Assembly: GCF_008312935.1 (NCBI RefSeq)
Contig: NZ_VSZO01000079.1
Span: 1-64,000 of the forward strand
Direction of reading: 5' to 3'
From: Roseiconus lacunae
GTDB taxonomy: Bacteria; Planctomycetota; Planctomycetia; Pirellulales; Pirellulaceae
Length of the DNA stretch: 64,000 nucleotides
Shown here: positions 54,895 to 63,335 of the stretch, one piece after another
Numbering within the stretch: the first letter of the stretch is position 1
How the letters are laid out: every line of letters starts with the position of its first letter
Notes under the pieces: generated by a model
Databases searched by the model: none
What the model saw: only the letters and a program-made list of their open reading frames with translations
What the model was told of the DNA's origin: nothing
Made by a program: the position numbers and the translations under genes

Positions 54895-56730
54895 TTAGAT
54901 ACGGCCTTTCGAGCAGATTTTGCATCGTAGTTTGCTCTTACCGCTGCAAGTACTGCATTTCTTTTTCTTGACGACGGTGCCGATAATGTCTCCGGCAATC
55001 GCGGATCGAGCGATCACGTCCTTCGTTCGGTAGCTCTGCATTCCTCCGGTGCAGGAAGGGCAGTCACAGAGTCCCGTTCCGCCACAGGCGAGACACCAAG
55101 AGTTTTTGATCAGCAACGACTCGCTCGGCGCCGATCCGTCCGCCACTTCGCTGAATAGTTTCCCACCGCGTCGGGTTTCCCAGATGAAAACAGGGACAAC
55201 TGAATCTTCGACGTTAATCTGTCGGCGCGAATCGTTCTCATCAGGCGTTTTTAATGATGTCGTTCTGACATGGCGATTAAACCAACCGCGAATGATTCTG
55301 GCACCAAATGCCTGACCACCTTTGTCGAGTGAATTGGACGGAAGTCCGAATACCATTCCATGAACGACGTTGTTGTCATCAACAAGTGGACCCCCACGGT
55401 TTCCGTTGGTCGTATCGTGACTGACAACCTGAATACCGTTGGGCGTCGGCGATGACATGACTTTCCCTTCATATTGTTGAACGCCCTCGGCGACCATTTG
55501 CTGCCCTGGTTTGTAACCGTAAAGCTTCAGTTCGGAATCGACCTTCGGCGTGTCATCGGCGATCAGCAGTGGCTCGGCATCTAATCCCGGTACGTGCAAC
55601 GCCATCAAAGTTGCATTTGCAGTTCCACTTGCCGGACGCACCACGCGAAAATTGGTGAAGACGGTTGAAGCTCCGCCTCCGCTATAAGACTGCAAGCGAT
55701 TGACATAACCGTAGGTCGATTCGAGCAGACAGGATTTGCAAAGAAGTGATTTGAATGCACCTTGTTGCGTTGTACCAACGGTGACAATCAAGTTCGCCGA
55801 ACGCTCATAGTCCTTCAGTAGCTGTTGTGATGTGACGACGATGCCCGGTGCGACGACAAAACCCGTTCCGATCGCCATCAGCTCCGAATAAACACTTGGT
55901 GCCTCGAGCCCTTCTATTTTTCGACTCGCCGCGCCGGCCTCAAGTGGTAGCTCAAAATCCAGCATGTAATAAAAGGAATTGTCTAGTCGTGGCTTGGTCG
56001 TACTGACATTCGCAGAAGCAAGTGATGTGAGCAACTCGCTTCTTAGTCTTGGTGCGAGTTCGAAAAGACTGATCTGTTCGGTATCACCTTGCGCGACCAA
56101 TTGAGCATTGTGTTCAAGGATCGGCGAAACGACTCCGGAATGACGAATCGCATCTGTAAACGACGCAGCAGCTTGGTTTCCGCCACGATCCTTCAGGGCC
56201 ACCACACCCAAGTTGTTGTAAGCCGATGCTAGCGTCATTGAATGACGCCCCGGTAGGTGCTCTTGTTGATTCTCGATTCGCTCAATCGATTGTTGTAGCA
56301 GGCGTTTAGCAAACACGTTGTCATTCTCGCCTTCGGAAATTCCGGCGGCAGCCCAAACCCCGGCGTATGGGCTTTCCGGGATGACTTTGTGTATCTCCAG
56401 CAACAAGCGACTGACCGCTCCCGGGCGTTGCACCATTCCCTCAAGGTGCTGTCGAATCATTTGGAATTGCTTTGCATCTTGGCGATTGAACCAGATTTCA
56501 TACGCTTGGTATCGAGATTGCTCCGTCAACTTATCCAGTCCGACAACCAGCGGTGCAGGGCGCCCGTTGATCTTTAACGTCACTTGATCCGAGTCGATTT
56601 CAACCAAATCAGCGTCGATCTGCGAGCCGGTTGTGCTTGTCCAGGAATGTTCTTGTGCGTGGGAGGGTGCCCAGAAGGCAAAGATGCTACCGAGGCATAT
56701 CAAATTTGAGACAATTCGGCGAATAAGCAT
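54895..56730 (-). CDS. Secreted SHD1 / trypsin-fold protein with altered catalytic residues
   Basis: Exported protein of 611 residues. A signal peptide (LICLGSIFAFWAPSHAQ) is followed by an SHD1-like domain (about 27-80: SWTSTTGSQIDADLVEI, PAPLVVGLDKLTEQ), a helical region, then a trypsin-like domain (about 285-480). Where serine proteases have the catalytic His there is VVTSQQLL, and where GNSGGPL carries Ser there is GNRGGPL (about R445). Two of three triad residues thus appear lost. The C-terminus holds zinc-binding pairs (CLACGGTGLC, CDCPSC, CSTCSGKSKLRCKIC) like DnaJ-type cysteine knuckles. Probably a binding protein rather than a protease. It stands alone, convergent with the Imm26-like gene. 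Confidence 0.8.
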   Translation of the reverse strand: MLIRRIVSNLICLGSIFAFWAPSHAQEHSWTSTTGSQIDADLVEIDSDQVTLKINGRPAPLVVGLDKLTEQSRYQAYEIWFNRQDAKQFQMIRQHLEGMVQRPGAVSRLLLEIHKVIPESPYAGVWAAAGISEGENDNVFAKRLLQQSIERIENQQEHLPGRHSMTLASAYNNLGVVALKDRGGNQAAASFTDAIRHSGVVSPILEHNAQLVAQGDTEQISLFELAPRLRSELLTSLASANVSTTKPRLDNSFYYMLDFELPLEAGAASRKIEGLEAPSVYSELMAIGTGFVVAPGIVVTSQQLLKDYERSANLIVTVGTTQQGAFKSLLCKSCLLESTYGYVNRLQSYSGGGASTVFTNFRVVRPASGTANATLMALHVPGLDAEPLLIADDTPKVDSELKLYGYKPGQQMVAEGVQQYEGKVMSSPTPNGIQVVSHDTTNGNRGGPLVDDNNVVHGMVFGLPSNSLDKGGQAFGARIIRGWFNRHVRTTSLKTPDENDSRRQINVEDSVVPVFIWETRRGGKLFSEVADGSAPSESLLIKNSWCLACGGTGLCDCPSCTGGMQSYRTKDVIARSAIAGDIIGTVVKKKKCSTCSGKSKLRCKICSKGRI

Positions 56731-57107
56731 GGAACAAATCTTTGCGTTGATGGACTAACGTCACCCGTCTATTGGCGGGTGCCAGGGTAATCTTAGAGGT
56801 CTGCGGGGTTCGTTTCAATCCTTTTCAAAACCCACGACGCGATTACACGTGTTAATCTTGAGGTTTCGTGTCCCCGATGCTTCTCAAAACCTGTTGACGG
56901 ACTTGACGGGTGTTTCGCCGCAAGCATCCAGCCCTGACCAACGTTTTCGAATCGCTCCGTCACTTGCTTTGTGGCGGTCTTCGATTGGGACCGACCGATC
57001 ACCTTGGCATGTTGATTGCCGGAATTCTGGTTTCACCCTTCGTAGCCTTGCGGCAAATGTTTCGGGCTGGGGAGAAACGATTGAATTGGACCGGTGGCCT
57101 GACCCGG
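56731..57107. other. Gap with a small uncertain ORF
   Basis: About 375 bases between two minus-strand genes (the start of the SHD1/trypsin-like gene and the end of the second cysteine desulfurase gene). The plus strand has one frame of about 70 codons (see 56910), which overlaps the desulfurase 3' end by 15 bases. Nothing else was seen. Confidence 0.45.
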
Positions 57108-57122
57108 CTAATGCCGCAATAG
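56910..57122 (+). CDS. Possible small membrane-type protein or gene fragment
   Basis: A 70-codon frame from GTG at 56910, with an in-frame stop two codons upstream. It reads ALTNVFESLRHLLCGGLRLG then TDHLGMLIAGILVSPFVALR, with one hydrophobic segment. Codon use looks gene-like, but there is no clear ribosome binding site and it overlaps the end of the convergent cysteine desulfurase gene. It may be a remnant of a larger protein. Family not recognised. Confidence 0.3.
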   Translation: MFRRKHPALTNVFESLRHLLCGGLRLGPTDHLGMLIAGILVSPFVALRQMFRAGEKRLNWTGGLTRLMPQ

Positions 57123-58289
57123 CGATACCGCTGCGGCAATGTCGCAGGCAAGTTTTTGGGCAGACGGGAGCGAGGCATTGGCCTGGTTGGTGAACGATTT
57201 TCCGAAGCTGATTCTAATCGCTTGCCGGCACTGCGGTTCGGTACGCCCCAAGGCTTGCAGGACATGGCTGGGTTTTGCCGCCGAAGTCGCGCACGCAGCC
57301 TGACGACTAAACGCGTAGCCGCGAAGTTCCTGGATCAGCTCTTTAGATTCGACACCCGGAAACGACACATTGCTGATCGAAGGCAAACGCTTTGTCTGAT
57401 CGCTTAAAACTACGACATCGGGGTGCAACGCTTTCAACTTGAGTTCGAAATCACGTTGATAGTCCCCCAAGGCTTCGGCGTGCTGCATTTGCTCTGCCAT
57501 CGTGATTTCGCAAGCCTTGCCGAATCCGACGATGGCGGCAACGTTCTCGGTACCGCTTCGCAGCCCATGTTCTTGGCCTCCGCCGACAATCAACGGCGAT
57601 AGTTCTTGCCGGGAAAGCCCGCCTCGAATGAACAACGCTCCGATGCCTTTGGGACCGTAAATCTTATGAGCCGAAAATGCGAGTAAATCAACCTGGCTGG
57701 CGCGGACATCGACGTTCGCTTTCCCAACAGATTGAGTCGCATCGGTCATCAATAAGGATCCCGATCGATGGGCGATCGATGCGAGTTCGTTGATCGGGTA
57801 GAGCGTTCCGGTTTCGTTGTTAGCGTGCATCACTGACAGCATCGTGCTCGCATTCGCCGCCATCGATTCTTCGACTTGATCAAGATCTAAGCACCCATCG
57901 CTATCGACGGGCAAATACTCGGTCGTGGACAACCGCCATTCTTCAAGCTGTCGACACGTCTGCAACACGGCGGAATGTTCGACCGTTGTCGTCGCCAAGC
58001 GATGATGTTTCGATCGATTTGACAAAACGATCCCTTTGATAGCCAGATTGATGGCTTCGGTCGCACTGGATGTAAAGACGATTTCGTTTGGCGACGCATT
58101 GATCAGCATCGCGACTTGGACACGTGCCCGTTCGATGGCATCCCTTGCGTCCCATCCCAAACGATGATCCAGGCTATTGGGGTTTCCAAATTGTTCCACG
58201 AAAAATGGATGCATGGTATCGACAACGCGCCGATCAACGGGGGTTGTCGCTGCGTAATCCAAGTAAACAGGGGCCGATTGTTGGGACAT
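57108..58289 (-). CDS. Cysteine desulfurase (IscS/NifS type), copy 2
   Basis: PLP-dependent cysteine desulfurase of 393 residues. It begins VYLDYAATTPVDRRVVD; the PLP lysine is in FSAHKIYGPKGIGALF; HANNETGTLYPI and GGGQEHGLRSGTENV are family motifs. The active cysteine loop reads AFSRQAACATSAAKPS, longer than the SSGSAC of copy 1, as in tRNA-thiolating or SufS-like relatives. The ATG at 58289 is 8 bases after the upstream membrane-protein stop; an earlier ATG (58325) overlaps that gene. Proximity of the MnmD-like gene hints at tRNA sulfur transfer, but no MnmA-like gene is in the window. Confidence 0.92.
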   Translation of the reverse strand: MSQQSAPVYLDYAATTPVDRRVVDTMHPFFVEQFGNPNSLDHRLGWDARDAIERARVQVAMLINASPNEIVFTSSATEAINLAIKGIVLSNRSKHHRLATTTVEHSAVLQTCRQLEEWRLSTTEYLPVDSDGCLDLDQVEESMAANASTMLSVMHANNETGTLYPINELASIAHRSGSLLMTDATQSVGKANVDVRASQVDLLAFSAHKIYGPKGIGALFIRGGLSRQELSPLIVGGGQEHGLRSGTENVAAIVGFGKACEITMAEQMQHAEALGDYQRDFELKLKALHPDVVVLSDQTKRLPSISNVSFPGVESKELIQELRGYAFSRQAACATSAAKPSHVLQALGRTEPQCRQAIRISFGKSFTNQANASLPSAQKLACDIAAAVSLLRH

Positions 58290-58297
58290 CTCCGTGC

Positions 58298-58921
58298 CTA
58301 ACCTTTGATTCGCATTATCAGCCACAAGATGATCGTGATCCCCAGTGAGATCATGATCGGCATCGTCGGGCTCGTTATCGCAAGTGTGCCGAGGGGCAGT
58401 GCCGTCGCGACGAGTAAAGTGCCAGCTAAGATTCGAAAGCAGTCTCGACTTCCTGATTGACGAATCTGATTTTTGATGTTTGTGTAGTCCTCGTCATTCT
58501 CACAGGAATCGATCGCCACCAAAGAATCCTTCACCAGCATGAGCATCGATTCAGCGGTCTCGTTCGGAACGTTCGGATTCGTCTCGATCGAATCACACAA
58601 TACCGTCACTTCGAAACGTTCCGACTGGTGAGAATTTGCCAGTGATTGCAGCCAGCGATGGAGTAACAAACAGTCATAAGACAAGTGAACCCCCACGGCA
58701 ACGATGATCAAGTTCCAGGCAAGTAACGCATGCCAGGACGAGGCGATCACCGCAACGATTGGCACCGTGAAAAATAAAATGACGATCACCACGACAAGAT
58801 TGCGATGACGACGGGAACGTTGTTCAATCGTCGTGAGCATCTCGCGGATAGCATCGGTCAGAGAACAAGACGCGTCAGGTGATCCATATTGCACATTCCC
58901 TGACACTTGAACGTTGGACAT
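58298..58921 (-). CDS. Four-TM membrane protein, unknown function
   Basis: Integral membrane protein of 207 residues with two pairs of helices: LVVVIVILFFTVPIVAVIAS and ALLAWNLIIVAVGVHLS, then ILAGTLLVATALPLGTLAIT and IMISLGITIILWLIMRI. The loop between pairs is about 80 residues, acidic. No family recognised. It is adjacent to and probably co-transcribed with the cysteine desulfurase, 8 bases away. Confidence 0.7.
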   Translation of the reverse strand: MSNVQVSGNVQYGSPDASCSLTDAIREMLTTIEQRSRRHRNLVVVIVILFFTVPIVAVIASSWHALLAWNLIIVAVGVHLSYDCLLLHRWLQSLANSHQSERFEVTVLCDSIETNPNVPNETAESMLMLVKDSLVAIDSCENDEDYTNIKNQIRQSGSRDCFRILAGTLLVATALPLGTLAITSPTMPIMISLGITIILWLIMRIKG

Positions 58922-59121
58922 CGGCGTTTGTAGTTGGGCGGGTTGGCGGAAAGTTGATCGTGGTTAGAAACTGCGAAGCGATCAATGAAATGATGGGGAG
59001 TTCGTCTTGGTGAACAACGAAGGTCGGTTGAGTCGTGGTTGGGAATTGTCTCGCCGATTTTACCGGCGGCCAACGTCTTGCTGGCAAGGATGGATTTGGG
59101 CGGTCGCTAATAGGGTGTTGG

Positions 59122-60759
59122 TTAGTTTGGGGAAGACGACGAAGAATTTCGAAACGACGCGACGAGCAGGAATGCCGATCGAATTTGATCGAGCGCCCAT
59201 TGCACTTCGCGGGATGTTTTGTCCAGCGGCAACTCGTTTAATTGTGACCGACTTTGTGCGGAATCGTCACCGTGGTCGGTGTAACGTAGTTGCCCATTGC
59301 TGATCATTTCGTGTATCTCGTTTGTCAGCTGCGAAATCGTTCGAGTCCCGTCCAAGCGTTCGGCGATACAGCGACAAAAGGCATCGAGTTGGACGACTTC
59401 GTGTTTTTGGTTGGTCACATATCCGAGGGTCTTCGCTTGGTATCGTGTCAAGTCAGTGACTGCGGGGCGATCGTTGAGCACTGTTTCGAAAGTGGGCGGT
59501 GCCGAGTGGACCACGACGGCGCGTGACGCGAAACATCGGATCAGATGTTCGCCCAATTGCATCGATCGGCGTTGACGCTGCGGTTCGTCTGTCGGGTCGA
59601 TCGAAGCAAGCCGCATCGCTTCGTGAGTAAGCTGATCAAACGGAATCCAGACAGGCCAAGCTCTCGACATCAATACATGTGCCGCCTTGATCATAGGGTT
59701 CGATGAATTCACTGCGATTCCGGATGCGGCAAACCTTTCCACAACGCCCTCGGCTAGATCAACCGAAGATGATTCGGGGGCCAGTGGAGAAGCAAAATGC
59801 AGAGTTCGGCAGTACTTCGGATTCAAAGTGCGATCCAACGCATGCTCGCGATGACACAACAATGTTTGCCGGAACGTTCGGTTTCGCAAAAAGTCCATGT
59901 ATTGTTCAATCTGAATTAAATCTTGTGAGAGACGTTGCAACGTTTCATCGATATCTTTGTTGAAATTGCATGACGCCATCGATGCAAGATCGCATTCGGA
60001 CAAGTATTGCAATCCGTGTGACTCGGCCCGGTCGACAAACTCATGAAACAACGTTGGCTCATTGATCCCCGCTAAAAGATCGTGGTAGAGATACGAATCG
60101 TCAGACTGTTCGCACCATTCGAGCTCTTGTTGTAAGTAGGCTCCGTAGGGATTGCCTTCTGTGGGAACGGAATGGCTCAAGAACTTAAGCAATCCACGCG
60201 CCTGCTCGATTTGTTCTCTCGGCTCTGAAAACTGGCGAGTGTGATACGTCAGCATGCTGCGAATCATGCCACGCATATGCCAGCCGGGGTACGTGTTGAA
60301 GCTGATATAAGCGACTCCATGGGGGCGAAGGAGTGCCTTGCACAAACGAAAAACATGTTCTTGGACTTCCGTCGGGATCCAACTGAAGACGCCGTGAGCG
60401 ATGATGTAGTCAAAGGTCCCAAAGGATGCATCGACATCCAATATATTTGCTTGCCGCAATTCGATGTTTGAAAGCGATAGCTGATCGAGCGATTGTTGGC
60501 CGTCGCAAAGTTCTCGTGCTGAAAGATCGATTCCGACGAATTGACTGGCAGAATAAGTTTGAGCGAGTGGAAGCAGATTGCCACCGGCCGCACATCCAAG
60601 TTCCAGCACTCGTGACCGATCGATACGAGTCGGATCGAGTCCAAACAGTTTGGCCATCACGGCAAGTCGATCAGGATGGCTCTGCGCGAACGGCCAGCTT
60701 TGATAGGGGACGACATCGTAGGCGGTCTCATTGGTGTCGTTTTTTGAGGATGCTGACAT
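59122..60759 (-). CDS. SAM methyltransferase with methyltransferase-regulatory domain
   Basis: Class I SAM-dependent methyltransferase of 545 residues. The SAM loop is VLELGCAAGGNLLPLAQTY (about 50-70), motif II VGIDLSARELCDGQQ and later FDYIIAHGVFSWIPTEVQ. Similarity to the MethyTransf_Reg family follows (FLSHSVPTEGNPYGAYLQQE, LLAGINEPTLFHEFVDRAE, FLRNRTFRQTLLCHREHALD). The C-terminal about 100 residues (LTNEIHEMISNGQLRYT) form a winged-helix-like region. Substrate unknown. It ends an operon with the MnmD-like gene, which lies 8 bases upstream. Confidence 0.88.
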   Translation of the reverse strand: MSASSKNDTNETAYDVVPYQSWPFAQSHPDRLAVMAKLFGLDPTRIDRSRVLELGCAAGGNLLPLAQTYSASQFVGIDLSARELCDGQQSLDQLSLSNIELRQANILDVDASFGTFDYIIAHGVFSWIPTEVQEHVFRLCKALLRPHGVAYISFNTYPGWHMRGMIRSMLTYHTRQFSEPREQIEQARGLLKFLSHSVPTEGNPYGAYLQQELEWCEQSDDSYLYHDLLAGINEPTLFHEFVDRAESHGLQYLSECDLASMASCNFNKDIDETLQRLSQDLIQIEQYMDFLRNRTFRQTLLCHREHALDRTLNPKYCRTLHFASPLAPESSSVDLAEGVVERFAASGIAVNSSNPMIKAAHVLMSRAWPVWIPFDQLTHEAMRLASIDPTDEPQRQRRSMQLGEHLIRCFASRAVVVHSAPPTFETVLNDRPAVTDLTRYQAKTLGYVTNQKHEVVQLDAFCRCIAERLDGTRTISQLTNEIHEMISNGQLRYTDHGDDSAQSRSQLNELPLDKTSREVQWALDQIRSAFLLVASFRNSSSSSPN

Positions 60760-60767
60760 CGATCGGA

Positions 60768-61520
60768 TTATAGAGGACTTGGTTCGCCAGGATTCGCAAC
60801 CAGTACTTCACGTTTACCACCTGCCGGACCGGGGACACGCGTCACGTTCCACCCGCCTGCCTCGAGCGCGTCACGCACCGGACGACTGCAACTATAGGTC
60901 GTCAAGCTTCCGCCTGAATCGATCAGGGATCGCATGTGTTTAAAACAATCCGGTGTCCACAATTCGGGGGCGTTTTCCGGACAAAAGGGATCAAAATAGA
61001 TGGCGTCGAATGGTCGTGTATCCTCCGGTTTCCAACGCAGCACATCGACAATTTCGATCCGCACACGACGCTTCGAATCGAAGGTCCACGGGTAGCTTCC
61101 GGGGGCCACGGCGGTCGATAGCGAGTCTCTGTAGGCTAAGAAACGATCGACCAAAACGTGGTGCTTCGTCCATTGATAGGGACGTAACATTCGAACGATC
61201 GATGCAGACACCCAGTCGGTTTCCAACGCCACATACTCGAGTTCGCAATCATGATCGATCGCATGGGAAAGCGTCGCGATTAATCCCATCGCGGTGCCGA
61301 GCCCGACTTCCAAAACCCGTGTTGGTCGACGATGACGGAGTCTATCTAAGACGCCACTGTTTTTGATGTAAACATGCTCGGTTTCGCTCAATGCCCCGCA
61401 ACCGCTATGGAATGAGTCTGATGTGCCGGTTCGGACCAGCGTTCGACTGCCATCATCGGTGACTTGAATTTTTAAGTCGGCGCGATCAGAGTCAAAAGTG
61501 TCGCGAACGGGGATCGGCAT
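60768..61520 (-). CDS. MnmD-like tRNA U34 methyltransferase
   Basis: MnmD/DUF752-type methyltransferase of 250 residues. TSDSFHSGCGALSETEHVYI is the family N-terminal signature, VLEVGLGTAMGLIATL binds SAM, and DAIYFDPFCPENAPELWT is the hallmark before the catalytic centre. The enzyme makes the final methylation of mnm5(s2)U at tRNA position 34. In Escherichia coli it is fused in MnmC; here it is a stand-alone methyltransferase without the oxidase half. The ATG at 61520 is used. It is followed by a methyltransferase gene 8 bases downstream. Confidence 0.9.
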   Translation of the reverse strand: MPIPVRDTFDSDRADLKIQVTDDGSRTLVRTGTSDSFHSGCGALSETEHVYIKNSGVLDRLRHRRPTRVLEVGLGTAMGLIATLSHAIDHDCELEYVALETDWVSASIVRMLRPYQWTKHHVLVDRFLAYRDSLSTAVAPGSYPWTFDSKRRVRIEIVDVLRWKPEDTRPFDAIYFDPFCPENAPELWTPDCFKHMRSLIDSGGSLTTYSCSRPVRDALEAGGWNVTRVPGPAGGKREVLVANPGEPSPL

Positions 61521-61682
61521 GAGCAAGCGGTCGGAATGAAATCGTGAAACAGCAGTGAAATCGGCCTCATTCTAGCGGATAAACTGAGATCCGGCACCGA
61601 TCGAAATGATTGGTGGTTCGATCTGTCATCTGGTAAAGTAGGAACAGTCACCTCGATTCACCAATCATGAGCAGTGGTAATC

Positions 61683-63086
61683 ATGAGCAATGGTGTGGGC
61701 ACTGATCGAATGCCATCGAAAGAAAGTGATCTCGTTTCAGGCGTTGCCGACTCGCGAAGTGAACTTGAGCGTCATCTTCACCGAATGGATGTCTTCAAGG
61801 TCAGCTTGCGGAACTCGTTTGGGTTGGATTTACGCACCCTGCGGCACCGCACGATGACGTCTGTCGGAATTTCGCAGGTGAAACCGTTTCAGTATCTGCC
61901 GGAACTGCTTCCGTTTCTCGAACCCCGCGTGAACGTTCTCGGACGCTCGCAACGCGCGGCGTTTGAGACTATCAAAGAACATGCGATCGAATCGTTCTGG
62001 AAGCTCTATGCGGACTTCCTCCCACTCACAACGATGGTGGCCAAAGACTCTGGATTAAGCCAGTTCAACACAGAATCAAGCATCGATGGCGATTGCCTGA
62101 GTGTTTATCTTGCTCGCGCGATTTTGTTGTTTGATTCTTCACGCGGCACCAAGTTTATCACTTACCTCGACAAGTGCCTGCGAGAAGCCGTCAAGAACAT
62201 TCGCGGCGAACGGTTGGCTAGGCAACTATCGATTCCGGTGTCGGCGGGGCGAATGGTTCACCAAATCACCTGGCTATTACAGCAAGCCGAATTCGAATGT
62301 AGACGAAGACTTTCGGCGGCCGAAAGCGATGGTTTGGTGATCGCGTTTTTGACCGAACAACGGGCAAGGTTTAGCGAAGCGACGATGCAACGCGTCGCCT
62401 TCGCGATCCGACAAGGCAGAACCGTACAATCGATCGAACGATGTCGGCCTTGGCTGGATCCGGCTCACGATGCTCGCCGCCCCGATAACGCGGGCAACGA
62501 TTGCTACGTCGAGGAAGCGGAGGAGCACGAACGGCAGCTTCACGAAATTGATGAGGCAATCGCGCGGGCCCGGTTCACGGCATCGGAACGAGCGATCGTA
62601 CTTCATCGGCTTGACCTGCCCCATGACGCGAATTGTTTGGAACAGCTTTCCGACAAGATCACGTCGGCAACCCTTCGCAAGCGTTCGACGCGGTTGCTGT
62701 TGCGACTAGTCGCTGCCCGGTTTGCACCACAGGCCCCTCATTTCGGTTGGCTGGTCGAGACGTCTCCAGCTGCGGCGCGACAACCGCTTCGGCAGGTGAT
62801 CGAAGCGATCGCAAGACGCGACCATCCCACTGATTCGGTCGCGCCGCAACAATTCGTCTCTGACTTGTTGAATTCGATGGCGATCAGCGATTCGATCTAC
62901 CGCATCACCATTTCTGAACGCGGTCATCTTGAACGGTACTTGCTGCCCGATACGGCGGTCGCCGCAGGATCGGACCGATCGGTGGCTGCCTCCGAGCGAC
63001 GAAGGCTATCCACGTTACTGTTTGGCAAACTGAAGGCAGCATTGATTGAGCAGGAGCGGCACGGGTTTCCTCTTCGCTCGGATTAG
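61683..63086 (+). CDS. Divergent sigma-70-like protein
   Basis: Protein of 467 residues with sigma region 2-like sequence at about 140-195: YLARAILLFDSSRGTKFITY then LDKCLREAVKNIRGERLARQ and LSIPVSAGRMVHQI. This matches RpoD-type region 2.2-3.0 (FD..RG.KF.TY, then R...IPV). The aromatic WWIRQA stretch of region 2.3, which melts promoters, is replaced by KCLREA. A weak region 4-like helix-turn-helix follows (FTASERAIVLHRLDLPHD, CLEQLSDKITSATLRKRSTR). The C-terminal 100 residues are unrecognised. The N-terminus (about 1-100) lacks region 1.1. It may be an alternative sigma factor or a sigma-derived regulator. The ATG at 61683 is likelier than GTG at 61674. Confidence 0.65.
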   Translation: MSNGVGTDRMPSKESDLVSGVADSRSELERHLHRMDVFKVSLRNSFGLDLRTLRHRTMTSVGISQVKPFQYLPELLPFLEPRVNVLGRSQRAAFETIKEHAIESFWKLYADFLPLTTMVAKDSGLSQFNTESSIDGDCLSVYLARAILLFDSSRGTKFITYLDKCLREAVKNIRGERLARQLSIPVSAGRMVHQITWLLQQAEFECRRRLSAAESDGLVIAFLTEQRARFSEATMQRVAFAIRQGRTVQSIERCRPWLDPAHDARRPDNAGNDCYVEEAEEHERQLHEIDEAIARARFTASERAIVLHRLDLPHDANCLEQLSDKITSATLRKRSTRLLLRLVAARFAPQAPHFGWLVETSPAAARQPLRQVIEAIARRDHPTDSVAPQQFVSDLLNSMAISDSIYRITISERGHLERYLLPDTAVAAGSDRSVAASERRRLSTLLFGKLKAALIEQERHGFPLRSD

Positions 63087-63335
63087 TCCGATTGGGTGAA
63101 TTCGCCCGGAAAACCGCCCCCTCCGTTGGTCGGTGGGCGTCGAATGGTGAGGGTGATGCGACTGGAAAATGCTTCCTAGCGACAAAAACCGCAGCTTTCA
63201 TTGGTCAACCGTGACGGACCGACTAGAATTCAAGGTGGAGCTTTGCTTCCTGGACACCCCGTACGTGGGCTAGCGGTGTGCGGAGTGCCACCGAAACACC
63301 TTCCTTCTCTTCATTCGACGCCGAATTCGTCAATC

